From positions 1 to 43,079 of IMG/VR virus record IMGVR_UViG_3300007907_000056: a DNA stretch of 43,079 nucleotides; one strand, given 5' to 3'. The translations under genes and the position numbers were made by a program. This document shows positions 32,209 through 40,743 of this stretch, piece after piece (positions within the stretch are counted from its first letter, which is position 1; the number at the start of each line of letters is the position of its first letter). A model generated the notes under the pieces. That model did not search any database. It was given only the letters and a program-made list of their open reading frames with translations, and was not told where the DNA came from. This DNA comes from a virus.

Positions 32209-32922
32209 TCACTCAATCTCCTTAAATTCGAGATATTTACTCCGTATCTTCTTAATCACACGAGACGTTTGAACTTGTGTTACGCCAATTATTTCCCCAA
32301 TCTCAACTTGCAACAGACCTTCCATTAATCCGCTACAGACAATCTGCTCTCTCGGTGACAAGGTTTTAATAAACTCCCATACAGATAGTGAGGTCGTATC
32401 ATCTTCCGAACCGATTACGAGATGAAGAGTTGCATCATGACCGGCTACATCTTTAAATTTCTTGTCCATACTTCTTGGTGCTTGGTGAAAGATAAAGTTT
32501 AATGCGTGAATCACTTTATCTCGGCATACATCTAATTTGATAGCAATCTCATCAATTGATGATTCTTGCAATTCTGCTTTTTGAATGTGAGTGGCGATAT
32601 CTTTTATAGGTCTTGAGTACTTTAATCCCGGATGCTGGTCACGTAATTCTCTTAGAATTTCGCCTCTTATCATTGGAATGGCATAAGTCGAGAATCGAAC
32701 GTCGTACTTTTCACCATCGAAATATCTAAAGGCTTTTAGTAAACCGATAAATCCTATGGACACGATGTCCTCATACCCCAATCCCACTTTTTCAGCGAGA
32801 TGTTTGTATTTATTACAAACCCTATGCACTAACCTTTTATGACGTTTTACCAATAAATCTTGAGTCAGTAATTCGCCGTTGATTTCTTTCTCCATCAAGC
32901 TTGTTGCCGTTGCAGTACTCAT
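32209..32922 (-). CDS. Sigma-70 family sigma factor (SigB/F/G-like)
   Basis: The product has 237 residues. Region 2 has VGLGYEDIVSIGFIGLLKAF then FSTYAIPMIRGEILRELRDQ. Region 3 has ESSIDEIAIKLDVCRDKVIH. Region 4 has LSPREQIVCSGLMEGLLQVE then IGVTQVQTSRVIKKIRSKYL. The layout matches the SigB/F/G group. It may redirect host RNA polymerase to phage promoters. It lies early, between the clamp-like gene and small genes. The ATG follows AGGGAG. Confidence 0.9.
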   Translation of the reverse strand: MSTATATSLMEKEINGELLTQDLLVKRHKRLVHRVCNKYKHLAEKVGLGYEDIVSIGFIGLLKAFRYFDGEKYDVRFSTYAIPMIRGEILRELRDQHPGLKYSRPIKDIATHIQKAELQESSIDEIAIKLDVCRDKVIHALNFIFHQAPRSMDKKFKDVAGHDATLHLVIGSEDDTTSLSVWEFIKTLSPREQIVCSGLMEGLLQVEIGEIIGVTQVQTSRVIKKIRSKYLEFKEIE

Positions 32923-32923
32923 A

Positions 32924-33520
32924 TCAACACTCCCTAATCGGCATCAACAGACAGGTGATCTCGCCGTGTATTAATTGGAGGGGTTGCATTTCAGAGTCAG
33001 CCGATGCGATTGAGACCGTCTCCGTAAAATAATCGAACACTTCCAGGCATTTTATTAATCGGTTAATTTCTACGCATTTGACAAATGGTTGTGATTTTCC
33101 GATATGGTAAGAACCCTGAATGCCATCCATTCCTAACGCCCCAACCGTTAAGTTAAGCTCACCGCCTAAACCAACCAGCTTAATAGGATCGAAGTTCTTT
33201 TTATGGGTAGATGCTTTCAGTATGTCTCGTAAATGTTTCACTGCTGCTAACGTATCCGCAACAGTCACCTCAGCAACTACGGGCACGTCAGGTACTAACC
33301 GTTCAGCTTTTACGCGTTCAACTTCTAATCGTTTCCCTTTTAAATCAACCACACCTTCAAAGCCTTCAGGGTACGCTTCACGTACTCGAAGTAATTGAAT
33401 CCCGTCCGTCACATACGCATGACCCCAAGTATCAATCGTGATACCGCGAACAGCTTTATTTGTATGTTCTGAGTCAATGAACAGTGGAGCAAACTTTTTA
33501 AGTAAAGCTAATTTGTCCAT
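32924..33520 (-). CDS. Small sliding-clamp-like (DnaN-like) protein
   Basis: The product is about 198 residues, roughly half the size of bacterial DnaN. The start ATG has AAGGAGG 9 nt upstream. The N-terminus (KLALLKKFAPLFIDSEHTNK then ITIDTWGHAYVTDGIQLL) fits a clamp first domain. The last residues (LIHGEITCLLMPIREC) match the LLMPxR ending of beta clamps. It lies two genes after the phage DNA polymerase. It could form a reduced clamp for that polymerase or be a clamp mimic. The family call is from motif similarity only. Confidence 0.6.
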   Translation of the reverse strand: MDKLALLKKFAPLFIDSEHTNKAVRGITIDTWGHAYVTDGIQLLRVREAYPEGFEGVVDLKGKRLEVERVKAERLVPDVPVVAEVTVADTLAAVKHLRDILKASTHKKNFDPIKLVGLGGELNLTVGALGMDGIQGSYHIGKSQPFVKCVEINRLIKCLEVFDYFTETVSIASADSEMQPLQLIHGEITCLLMPIREC

Positions 33521-33905
33521 CTTCATCAACCTCCTTAACAGGCAAGTCCCAACCGATGAAGTACTCGTGCATATCTGACAGAATCAAGCGACCTTTTGAG
33601 TACTTTGTTTCGAAACTGATTTGAAAATCTAATTCAGCGAGCTTAAATTCAATAGGGTTACCTTTGATTTTCGTTAAGTACGCTTTCACAAGTTTTGCGT
33701 TAACAACCAATCCGTTCGGTAATCTAACTGGTTCGACCTTTCGAGCATCGTAACGATCCGCTTCAATCCCTAATCGATTGATAGCCCCTTCAAGTTTTTC
33801 TCGAAGAACACGATCATCTTTTGCTTTCGTGTATTGTTTCTTCAAATTCTGTATATTTGATTGAATCGCTTTTCGTTGCTTATCCATTCGCTCTTTCCAA
33901 TCCAT
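33498..33905 (-). CDS. Hypothetical protein between polymerase and clamp-like genes
   Basis: The product has 135 residues. The N-terminal coiled-coil-like helix is very basic (KERMDKQRKAIQSNIQNLKK). A beta-rich C-terminal part follows (EFKLAELDFQISFETKYSKG). It could be a DNA-binding or polymerase-associated factor by context. It follows the polymerase by 5 bp and overlaps the clamp-like gene. Confidence 0.6.
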   Translation of the reverse strand: MDWKERMDKQRKAIQSNIQNLKKQYTKAKDDRVLREKLEGAINRLGIEADRYDARKVEPVRLPNGLVVNAKLVKAYLTKIKGNPIEFKLAELDFQISFETKYSKGRLILSDMHEYFIGWDLPVKEVDEDGQISFT

Positions 33906-33910
33906 TTATA

Positions 33911-35866
33911 TCAGTCCTTTTTATAGAAGTTAGTTTCAAAACCGTCGGCAGCAAGTGGTAGACCTGGCGCCCATTTAACAGGTTCACCCATCAAATCTTC
34001 CACGATTGCAAGTGCATCTTTATGTGTTTCAGGAACTTCACACACTACTTCATCATGAACATGCATAACAATCGGATACCCAGATACTTCGAGACGTTTC
34101 ATGCTTTCAGCCAAGATGTCACGAGCAATTGCCTGAACGATGTTCTCTACCCATTTCCCACCGTAAGATTCTACTCGATTCCATTTGTTTCGTTCGTCGA
34201 GTCCGAAATGGGCAACTGCGTCTCTTCCGAATTTATTTTCAATAATATGTGGCTTTGCATAGGCAAGACTGCGACCACTTGGCAGGTCAATCATTAGGAA
34301 ACCACGGTCACGTCGGAAAGTTACTCCGTGTGTTTTAACGACCGTTTTGTCTCGAACTGCTTCAATGGCAGCTGCGTCACATGCGTACCAAAATTTCACG
34401 ATGTTCGGGTTCGCATCACGCCAAGCAGTGACTAATGGCTGGAGTTCTTTCTCTGTGAGACCCATCTCAAGTGCACCCATGCTTTTTAATGCACCAGGTC
34501 CACCTTGATAGCCAAGTGCTAATTCTGCTACCTTGCCCTTTTGTCTAAGGTCAGAGCCTTTGCCAATTTCTTCGATAGGGACTTTAAACATTTGACTAGC
34601 AGAAGCTTCATAGATTTTTCCGTGAGTTTGGAAAACATGCAGTCTCCATATCTCCCCAGCGAACCAAGCAATAACGCGAGCTTCTATGGCTGAAAAGTCA
34701 GATACGATTAGTTTGTGTCCTGGTTTAGCGATGAAGCATGTCCGAACAAGTTGACTCAATATATCTTGTAAACTCTCGCTAAATATCAGTTCAATAGATT
34801 CAAAGTCTTGAGCTTTAATGAGTTCACGTGCAGCACTTATTCGAGGAAGGCTCATCTTATTTTTTGTAAGATTCTGAACTTGTACTCCGCGTCCTGCCCA
34901 TCTTCCGGTCTTGGATGCGCCGTAACATTGGAACAATCCGCGAACACGATCATCTTCTAAAATCATGCTTTGCATTTTGCCATATTTTTTAATACTACTT
35001 TTAGACAATTCTTGTCGAAGTTTCAGCACTTCGTGCACGGGTCCAGACGTGTAGTGATTTAAGTATTCCTCTACTGTTTTTTTCTGAAGGTTTGGCAGGA
35101 CCGCATCCTGTGAATGAAACCATTCGAGCAACTGTGAAGGGCTGTTCGGATTCTCAAGGTTCGTCAAGGCTCTAGCTGCTTCCATCGTCCACGCTTTTGC
35201 AAGATGATCGCCAGCAACTGCGCCTTCCATTAATTGAGCATCCAACATGACACCACGGTCATTAATACGTTGGTCAATTGCCCATAAAATTTGTTCGTGT
35301 TTAGGAACTTCAAATGCTGATATGCGCTCACGTATTGCCTGTTCGACTTCCACGTCCTTGATACAATAAGCCAAGAATTGTGACCACTTCTCAGAATCAT
35401 GATGAGGAAGATTTCTTGTTCTTCCTTCATTCGTTTTTGTCGCTTTACAAGGTTTCGAGAAGTAATTGATTAAAGCCGTCCCTGCTGTGTCTTTTTGTAA
35501 GTCCAATTTGAGCACTTCTGCAACTTGACCAAGTGCAGCTGGTAATCCAAGTCTTGTCGAATCAACCATCGTACATTTCCACTGGTAAGGATCCATTTCA
35601 AAACCGAAGTGTTTAGCAAGACATGTTCGTTCAAAGCTCGCATTGTGAGCAGTCTTCATGACACTGTCATCCGTTAAAGCTTCATATAGCTCATTGGGGG
35701 TAGAATCTAATCCAGTAGCTATATCTATAATTTTTACAGGCTCATTATCGAATGAATAAGCAAGCATTAAAATCTCAAAGCTTTCATGTTCTGCGTATCG
35801 ATAAACGCCTGTATCTCGCAAGTTAAGCTCGCAATAGGTTTCAATATCAATTGCTAAGGTTCTCAA
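33911..35866 (-). CDS. Family A DNA polymerase with 3'-5' exonuclease
   Basis: The product has 651 residues. The N-terminal exonuclease has AIDIETYCELNLRDTG, then HNASFERTCLAKHF, then AYCIKDVEVEQAI. The polymerase has motif A SDFSAIEARVIAWFAGE near residue 387, motif B KVAELALGYQGGPGALKSM near 445, and motif C HVHDEVV near 605. This is the usual polymerase of Firmicute phages with DUF2815 and DUF2800 neighbours. It copies the phage genome. Confidence 0.95.
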   Translation of the reverse strand: MRTLAIDIETYCELNLRDTGVYRYAEHESFEILMLAYSFDNEPVKIIDIATGLDSTPNELYEALTDDSVMKTAHNASFERTCLAKHFGFEMDPYQWKCTMVDSTRLGLPAALGQVAEVLKLDLQKDTAGTALINYFSKPCKATKTNEGRTRNLPHHDSEKWSQFLAYCIKDVEVEQAIRERISAFEVPKHEQILWAIDQRINDRGVMLDAQLMEGAVAGDHLAKAWTMEAARALTNLENPNSPSQLLEWFHSQDAVLPNLQKKTVEEYLNHYTSGPVHEVLKLRQELSKSSIKKYGKMQSMILEDDRVRGLFQCYGASKTGRWAGRGVQVQNLTKNKMSLPRISAARELIKAQDFESIELIFSESLQDILSQLVRTCFIAKPGHKLIVSDFSAIEARVIAWFAGEIWRLHVFQTHGKIYEASASQMFKVPIEEIGKGSDLRQKGKVAELALGYQGGPGALKSMGALEMGLTEKELQPLVTAWRDANPNIVKFWYACDAAAIEAVRDKTVVKTHGVTFRRDRGFLMIDLPSGRSLAYAKPHIIENKFGRDAVAHFGLDERNKWNRVESYGGKWVENIVQAIARDILAESMKRLEVSGYPIVMHVHDEVVCEVPETHKDALAIVEDLMGEPVKWAPGLPLAADGFETNFYKKD

Positions 35867-35922
35867 TGTTCCACCGCCTTCTTTAAAAGAAAAAGCAGGG
35901 CCAAGCAGCCCTGCTATAAGGT

Positions 35923-36567
35923 TTAAATTAAATCGTCGTCATCTGAATCCAAATCGTCAAAGTCGTCATCAGCACTTGCACGACCACCAAGGAATTCTCC
36001 ATCTGCCCATTTCTGAACGTTGTTCAATCCAGCAGCAACACCTTTGTTCCCGTTCGTATTGAATGCGTAGAAATTAACGGATACGCGTACATAGCAACCA
36101 CTGTAAAGTGCTGTTGTATCTGTTAGCTTAATTTTATTTTGATCAACGACTCCTGGTGCTGTTTTACTTGATAGATTGATAAAGTAGCTGTCAGCGTAAG
36201 CTTCGTCATCTTCACGATCTACATCACCATCACGCATTGGCGTTTTTAAGTTTGCGGGAACCTTCCCACCAAGTTTTGCTTTTCCTTCTTGTGCGGCTTG
36301 TGCAACTGCTTCTTCAATCAACTTGATTGTTTTTGTATCCGATTTTGGAATGATGATAGACATGCTGTATTTCGGTTCACCTTCACCGTTGATTGCTTTC
36401 GCTTCAAAAATGTTCACATAGCTAGCACGTACTTTACCTGTAATTACTTTTGTTCCGTCTCGTTTCATGGATGATTCCTCTTTTCGGTTTTTTAGTTTTT
36501 TGTTAGATGGTGTTCCCCAGTTTCCGGACTCATACTGGCTAACATGGTAATCAGCAATTTCGCCCAT
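35923..36567 (-). CDS. DUF2815-like ssDNA-binding protein with an N-terminal extension
   Basis: The core starts MKRDGTKVITGKVRASYVNI and contains GEPKYSMSIIIPKSDTKTI and TDTTALYSGCYVRVSVNFYA, the DUF2815 pattern. The end is very acidic (DDDFDDLDSDDDDLI), as in single-stranded DNA-binding proteins. An AGGAGG site and ATG at 36567 add 33 residues (GEIADYHVSQYESGNWGTPS) before the usual start. That piece resembles a small stand-alone phage protein, so it may be fused here. The usual ATG at 36468 has only AGAGGA. Both starts are possible. Confidence 0.82.
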   Translation of the reverse strand: MGEIADYHVSQYESGNWGTPSNKKLKNRKEESSMKRDGTKVITGKVRASYVNIFEAKAINGEGEPKYSMSIIIPKSDTKTIKLIEEAVAQAAQEGKAKLGGKVPANLKTPMRDGDVDREDDEAYADSYFINLSSKTAPGVVDQNKIKLTDTTALYSGCYVRVSVNFYAFNTNGNKGVAAGLNNVQKWADGEFLGGRASADDDFDDLDSDDDDLI

Positions 36568-36570
36568 TAG

Positions 36571-37749
36571 TTATCCTCCTGAAGGTATTTCGTCGAATTC
36601 AGACATTGCGCTTTCTGCTCCAAGAGCAGGGCGTTTATCTGATTCTGGTACTAGAGTTGGTTTGCCTTGAGGCTTGATAATAAGTTCTCCCAAGGTTTCT
36701 CCTACTGCTTTTTTCCCAAGTACTTTTTCTAATTTTGTAATGGACAGAAGCACGGTTTCCGTAAATTCTTCTTTTTTCCACTTCTCAGCAAGTTTTTGAG
36801 TTACATCTATATCATCTGAATACTTTCGACTACTACGACCTTCGACAACCTTCCAACCTTCAAAGGAAACACCCTCTTGTGCTTGCGAAAGAGCGTAGTC
36901 CTGAATGTCTTTTGCCCACTTTTGGATTTCATCTGCTTTAAATAAGATGTCGGCTATCTCATCAACTGTTAGTAAATTAGGATCTTCTAATTGTTTGGGT
37001 ACGTTTAGGTATTCATCAGCTCTAGCTCTGCAGGTATGTCTAACTTTGCAGAACCTACAGTGACTACCTGGTACAAATTCACCTTCACCGTTCCAAGCCA
37101 TTTCTGCACGGGGTTTCACGTAATCAGTTCCCCATGCAACCAATTCAGCAGAAGTTAGGATCTCCGTTGAAATGTTATCAAGCCTTGGTTGAATAATGGT
37201 CATAGACACTTCATGTACATCCTCGATTAATCCAAAGATGGCCAGTGCACCAAGTGCATACAAACGTAGTTGCGAATTGTTTTCTGCACTTACTTCGATT
37301 CCTTTTCCAAACTTCAAATCAATAATCTCGAGAACGCCACCTGAGTAAATTAATACGTCTCCAGTTCCAAATGACTCCGGAACGTAATCTGATAGATCAA
37401 GTCGTTCTTCAAACATCAATACGGGTTTTCCACGTTGACTTGCTGCGTGAATACGTTCAGTAACTAAATCCACATACTCTTGAACATGTTCGTGAAGATC
37501 TTCTGTATAAAACTCGTTCTGTTTCATTTTTTTCAATCTGCTATTGAAAGTACGCTTGTCCAAACCCTCATAAAGTTGTGCAAAGTGTAATTCCGATAAC
37601 TCATGTGCAAAGGTCCCTTCTTTGGCAAACTCGCTTGTAGTGTCTGCGAAACCTTTTTCAAGACTTGCGGACTTGGTACACACCAGCCACCTTGAAGCAC
37701 CACTTGCAGACAAAACCGCATGACTGCGTTCTGCGTGATTAAGTGTCAT
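36571..37749 (-). CDS. DUF2800-like PD-(D/E)xK nuclease with Fe-S cysteines
   Basis: The product has 392 residues. The nuclease core has VLSASGASRWLVCTKSASLE, GTFAHELSELHF, then GVLEIIDLKFGKGIEVSAEN, with the D of IIDLKFGKG and the following K. The cysteine pattern GSHCRFCKVRHTCRARADEY matches the 4Fe-4S-bearing Cas4/AddB-like group. It is the standard partner of DUF2815 and phage DNA polymerase, probably a recombination exonuclease. Confidence 0.88.
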   Translation of the reverse strand: MTLNHAERSHAVLSASGASRWLVCTKSASLEKGFADTTSEFAKEGTFAHELSELHFAQLYEGLDKRTFNSRLKKMKQNEFYTEDLHEHVQEYVDLVTERIHAASQRGKPVLMFEERLDLSDYVPESFGTGDVLIYSGGVLEIIDLKFGKGIEVSAENNSQLRLYALGALAIFGLIEDVHEVSMTIIQPRLDNISTEILTSAELVAWGTDYVKPRAEMAWNGEGEFVPGSHCRFCKVRHTCRARADEYLNVPKQLEDPNLLTVDEIADILFKADEIQKWAKDIQDYALSQAQEGVSFEGWKVVEGRSSRKYSDDIDVTQKLAEKWKKEEFTETVLLSITKLEKVLGKKAVGETLGELIIKPQGKPTLVPESDKRPALGAESAMSEFDEIPSGG

Positions 37750-38225
37750 GAGGCATCTCCGAAGAAAGAAATCACATCATCGTAATCAGACTCTGCAAGG
37801 TCAGAAACCTTCTTCACTTTTTTAGAATCTAGGAAATCTTTCAATTTCTTGCGATTCTCCGGATTGCTTTGAATAAATTCACGAGTTTTTGTTGTTACAA
37901 AATCTAGCGTGTAAGTTGAAGATTGAACTTCTTCTGCAAGTTCTTTTTCAGACGCTCCACCATGACCATTTTTACAAGTTACACCACTTGGTGTTTCAAA
38001 TTGAGGAGCACCACATTTACCACAGTCCGCACCAGTGTATTTTTCGTCTTTAATATCACGACGTTTTTCATTTTCCTTTTTAGTCGTTTCTTTTTTAGGG
38101 TTAGAAGGTAATTCTTTTGGCAAGACTGCTTGTGAATCCAATGTTGCAACTAACTTTTCAACAGCTGCTGTATTGTTTTGAATTGCCTCAAGAAACTCAG
38201 GAGGCAAGGTAAGTGTGATTTGCAT
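37746..38225 (-). CDS. Zinc-ribbon hypothetical protein
   Basis: The product has 159 residues. A central CGKCGAPQFETPSGVTCKNG motif can hold zinc. The C-terminal part (DFVTTKTREFIQSNPENRKK then LKDFLDSKKVKKVSDLAESD) is helical. The family is found upstream of DUF2800 in Firmicute phages. Function unknown, with likely nucleic acid contact. Confidence 0.75.
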   Translation of the reverse strand: MQITLTLPPEFLEAIQNNTAAVEKLVATLDSQAVLPKELPSNPKKETTKKENEKRRDIKDEKYTGADCGKCGAPQFETPSGVTCKNGHGGASEKELAEEVQSSTYTLDFVTTKTREFIQSNPENRKKLKDFLDSKKVKKVSDLAESDYDDVISFFGDAS

Positions 38226-38255
38226 GATTAAATTTCATCTCCTAGTAATAGTTTT

Positions 38256-38669
38256 TTAAGATCTACGGGAAAGCAATTCGATATCCGACTTCTTAGCTTT
38301 ACGTGCTTTTAACACTTGCTTAGATTCTTCATATTGATAATCTTTCAACCGAACAGATGATGTACGACGTTCTTCAATTAACTCAGCGACACCAATAAGG
38401 TTTAAATCTCTTGGTGAGCGATCAGTGTCGACTGCCAGCTGACTTTTATCGAATAATTTAGTTGTTCTGTTTTTAACGATTAGTACATGTGCTTCATTGT
38501 CTTTGTATGCCAACACATTACCGTTTTGCAAAATGTGTTTGATGATACGGTCCGTTTTTGAATCGATTACCTCTTTCAAGTTGGCACGCTCTTTTTTCAA
38601 TTCTTCAATTTCGTTAAACAATCCATTGATTTCCGATTGCTTATAGTTCACACCAATTGTTACGTCCAT
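38256..38669 (-). CDS. Hypothetical early protein with coiled coil
   Basis: The product is about 137 residues from the ATG preceding DVTIGVNYKQSEINGLFNEI, with GGGAG upstream. A heptad-like helix (IEELKKERANLKEVIDSKTD) precedes a strand region and a basic C-terminus (SSVRLKDYQYEESKQVLKAR). A hairpin CGTGG/CCACG lies just before the ribosome binding site and could control translation. Confidence 0.65.
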   Translation of the reverse strand: MDVTIGVNYKQSEINGLFNEIEELKKERANLKEVIDSKTDRIIKHILQNGNVLAYKDNEAHVLIVKNRTTKLFDKSQLAVDTDRSPRDLNLIGVAELIEERRTSSVRLKDYQYEESKQVLKARKAKKSDIELLSRRS

Positions 38670-38753
38670 TGAATTACGCTCCCTTTCGTGGTAAAATCCA
38701 CGTATAATATGATTTTCTTTACCGCCCACTTCTTCCGCCAAGTTGAGAGTGGG

Positions 38754-38972
38754 TTATTTTTGTTGTTCTTCAAGTTTTTCTAAATCATCAACATCGATGT
38801 CATCTACTTCTGCTTGACGACTTGCCTCATACCAATCGACGTTGTCTTCCAATAGCTGGTCTTGCTGACGTTGCGTTAAAGCATCAAACTCTTCTTCTGT
38901 CATATTCAAATCAACAGTAAAATCTGTTTTCAATTTTGCTGAACCACTAACTCTAATCATTTTCTTCTTCAC
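38754..38972 (-). CDS. Small acidic early protein
   Basis: The product has 72 residues. KKKMIRVSGSAKLKTDFTVD then LNMTEEEFDALTQRQQDQLL resembles a small phage-protein family with an acidic end (DDIDVDDLEKLEEQQK). No function is assigned. Confidence 0.7.
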   Translation of the reverse strand: MKKKMIRVSGSAKLKTDFTVDLNMTEEEFDALTQRQQDQLLEDNVDWYEASRQAEVDDIDVDDLEKLEEQQK

Positions 38973-38983
38973 CCCCCTTCAAG

Positions 38984-39226
38984 TTATTTAGCTGTTAACG
39001 GTTTCGCCCCAAGCACTTCTATAAAGAAGTCTTCTAAGTTATCAACCAGGACCACAAAACCTGCATGTTCAAAGTATTGATCACCGCTTTTAATTTCCGA
39101 GCCACACGCATCTTCCGTTGGAGGGTCCTCAACTAATTCTTGTTTGATTTCCCAGTCCGAATGTTCTTGTGTTGGATAGCCAGTAGCGATTGTCATGGCA
39201 ATGTCCGGATGTTCGATGTCTCTCAT
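38984..39226 (-). CDS. YqaI-like small phage protein
   Basis: The product has 80 residues: RDIEHPDIAMTIATGYPTQE, then CGSEIKSGDQYFEHAGFVVL and ENLEDFF-like DNLEDFFIEVLGAK. The overall pattern resembles the YqaI/skin-element group of small proteins. Function unknown. Confidence 0.7.
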   Translation of the reverse strand: MRDIEHPDIAMTIATGYPTQEHSDWEIKQELVEDPPTEDACGSEIKSGDQYFEHAGFVVLVDNLEDFFIEVLGAKPLTAK

Positions 39227-39263
39227 TTGTTCTCACCACCTTTCAATGGGTTGATTGGTGTGT

Positions 39264-39521
39264 TTACAATTCAGCGAAATCGGCTCTAAGATTTTCGATT
39301 TCAATGTCTAGTGCTGACAAAGTTGATTTTTTAATTTCATCAACCAATCCAGTCTTTAGACTTATTTGGACAGCACGCCCATGACCATCTGCATAATTGA
39401 TACGGTCTAAATCAAGAGAGGCTAAAGAGTTTCTTTTATCCTTTAAATCTTTTATGTTTCTTAGAATCTCACGACCCTTGTCCACTCTTTCACCCAGGTA
39501 ATCTAGTGTTTTATCATCCAT
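39264..39521 (-). CDS. Helical hypothetical early protein
   Basis: The product is about 85 residues from the ATG preceding DDKTLDYLGERVDKGREI, with AGGAGG upstream. It is rich in charged helices and ends LDIEIENLRADFAEL. It overlaps the previous gene. No function is assigned. Confidence 0.65.
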   Translation of the reverse strand: MDDKTLDYLGERVDKGREILRNIKDLKDKRNSLASLDLDRINYADGHGRAVQISLKTGLVDEIKKSTLSALDIEIENLRADFAEL

Positions 39522-39726
39522 TTTGTTCACCTCCTTTCACGGATTCATTTAATTCACGAAGGGTTTCAATTTGATCCGCAGCTGCATGAATCTCTTTTGC
39601 AGTAACTGGCCCACCATAAGCAACGTCTGCACACAAAATACAAAGCATTCTATGAAGTTCATTTTCATTGAAACTTACAAACCTGCGCATCAACCCTGAG
39701 CTACTTTTAGCTGAATGTTCAGGCAT
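39514..39726 (-). CDS. Small hypothetical early protein
   Basis: The product is about 70 residues from the ATG preceding PEHSAKSSSGLMRRFVSF. An HRMLCILCADVAYGG segment and a helical AADQIETLRELNESVKG follow. The longer in-frame ATG at 39741 is also possible. No family is recognised. Confidence 0.6.
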   Translation of the reverse strand: MPEHSAKSSSGLMRRFVSFNENELHRMLCILCADVAYGGPVTAKEIHAAADQIETLRELNESVKGGEQNG

Positions 39727-39737
39727 ACTTTTCCACC

Positions 39738-39962
39738 TCATTTCGAGTAAACCGCTGGTAGTGGTTTACAATTTCCGAAATAACCTGCTACTCTTGACTC
39801 TTCCCACTGCTGGTCCGTGTACTGGAACGACCACTTGTTTCCATACAATGAAATCATTCTGTCACGTGCTTGTTCTGGACTTTCGGCATGAATTTCTTGG
39901 TAATGTCCGGCCATGGGTTGCCCACTACCAAACGTAAAAATGTGCTTTTCCATTTCGTTCAT
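39738..39962 (-). CDS. Conserved small phage protein
   Basis: The product has 74 residues: EKHIFTFGSGQPMAGHYQEI, then ESPEQARDRMISLYGNKWSF and QYTDQQWEESRVAGYFGNC. This pattern is frequent in Firmicute siphophages. Its function is unknown. The two halves have an ASCH- or beta-like feel but no firm family. Confidence 0.72.
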   Translation of the reverse strand: MNEMEKHIFTFGSGQPMAGHYQEIHAESPEQARDRMISLYGNKWSFQYTDQQWEESRVAGYFGNCKPLPAVYSK

Positions 39963-39971
39963 CTCCCATTC

Positions 39972-40163
39972 CTACATATTAGAAGCCATAACCCCAAGAC
40001 CGAGTAACACGATCCATGCAGCTCCAATACCGACAATCAACATCCACACGATATCTGACCAATGAGGTGTTTCATGTTCTTCACAAAGAAAGAACGTTTT
40101 AACCCTTGTCCAAAATTTAACTTCAGCATTTGTAATTGGTTCGCCGTTGCCGATGTCTTTCAT
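39972..40163 (-). CDS. Small membrane protein
   Basis: The product has 63 residues. A soluble N-terminal half (ITNAEVKFWTRVKTFFLCEE) is followed by a C-terminal membrane helix (DIVWMLIVGIGAAWIVLLGL). It overlaps the upstream small gene. The role is unknown. Confidence 0.65.
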   Translation of the reverse strand: MKDIGNGEPITNAEVKFWTRVKTFFLCEEHETPHWSDIVWMLIVGIGAAWIVLLGLGVMASNM

Positions 40164-40354
40164 TGAGTAACACCAACCTTTTGAAGTTCTTCATTTAACA
40201 CCGCAAATAGCGGAGTAATCGGCATTCGCTTTTCCCCCCACACTCTCAAGAACTCAATAGCTTTTGTTTCGTCTTGGTAGGACAGTTGAGCAATTAAACC
40301 AGGTATGGCTCCTCGTTTTTCAAGAATGATCGGGTCGATGGGAAATTTACTCAT
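40160..40354 (-). CDS. Small hypothetical early protein
   Basis: The product has 64 residues: SKFPIDPIILEKRGAIPGLI, then ETKAIEFLRVWGEKRMPITP. It is helical and neutral. Its start overlaps the tiny upstream gene as ATGA, and its end overlaps the next as well. Function unknown. Confidence 0.65.
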   Translation of the reverse strand: MSKFPIDPIILEKRGAIPGLIAQLSYQDETKAIEFLRVWGEKRMPITPLFAVLNEELQKVGVTQ

Positions 40355-40461
40355 TTCTTCACGACCCTGTTACCGACTTTTATAAGGTCAACAGGATAGA
40401 GTTCTTGGGCGATTTCTTTTAAAAGGCGTTCTTTTAAAAGCTTTTTCTTATTTTCATTCAA
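40351..40461 (-). CDS. Tiny basic protein, 36 residues, TTG start
   Basis: TTG follows AAAGGTTGATTGCG at normal spacing. The peptide (NENKKKLLKERLLKEIAQEL then YPVDLIKVGNRVVKK) is a basic amphipathic helix. The stop overlaps the next start as ATGA. It lies just after the Cro-like gene and the third operator-like site. No function is assigned. Confidence 0.6.
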   Translation of the reverse strand: MNENKKKLLKERLLKEIAQELYPVDLIKVGNRVVKK

Positions 40462-40497
40462 CGCAATCAACCTTTCTTATTTTGTCATCATTGACTT

Positions 40498-40518
40498 TAG
40501 TCAACATATAGGCGACTT
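40498..40518 (-). promoter_or_regulatory. Operator-like site A
   Basis: On the minus strand this reads AAGTCGCC, five bases, GTTGACTA, the same two half-sites as sites B and C near the promoters. It straddles the stop of the Cro-like gene, so a repressor bound here may act at a distance or through looping. Confidence 0.6.
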
Positions 40519-40705
40519 ATTGACTAAAAAAAATAGTCCATTCTATATCTAATATTTTTGCAATTTCTTTTGCAAGGTTTACGGAAGGCGGTCTTTTAAA
40601 GTTTTCGATTTCATTGTAGTATTGACGTGATATTGACAGCTTTTCGGACATTTGTTCCTGTGTTAATTCTAAATTGTTTCTTTTTTCCACCACTATATTA
40701 CTCAT
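40517..40705 (-). CDS. Cro-like XRE-family HTH regulator
   Basis: The product has 62 residues. One XRE HTH: MSNIVVEKRNNLELTQEQMS, then EKLSISRQYYNEIENFKRPP. It runs divergently from the repressor gene, the usual Cro arrangement. It is probably the first lytic gene, expressed from the promoter at 40744-40773. Single-domain length fits a Cro protein. Confidence 0.88.
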   Translation of the reverse strand: MSNIVVEKRNNLELTQEQMSEKLSISRQYYNEIENFKRPPSVNLAKEIAKILDIEWTIFFSQ

Positions 40706-40720
40706 TTTTTCACCTCACTC

Positions 40721-40742
40721 TTTGTCGCCTAAACGTTGACTA
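40721..40742 (+). promoter_or_regulatory. Operator-like site B
   Basis: TTTGTCGCC, five bases, GTTGACTA. The half-sites TTGTCGCC and TAGTCAAC (second one on the other strand) are roughly inverted repeats. It lies next to the -10 of the lytic promoter, so repressor bound here would block that promoter. Confidence 0.65.
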
Positions 40743-40743
40743 A

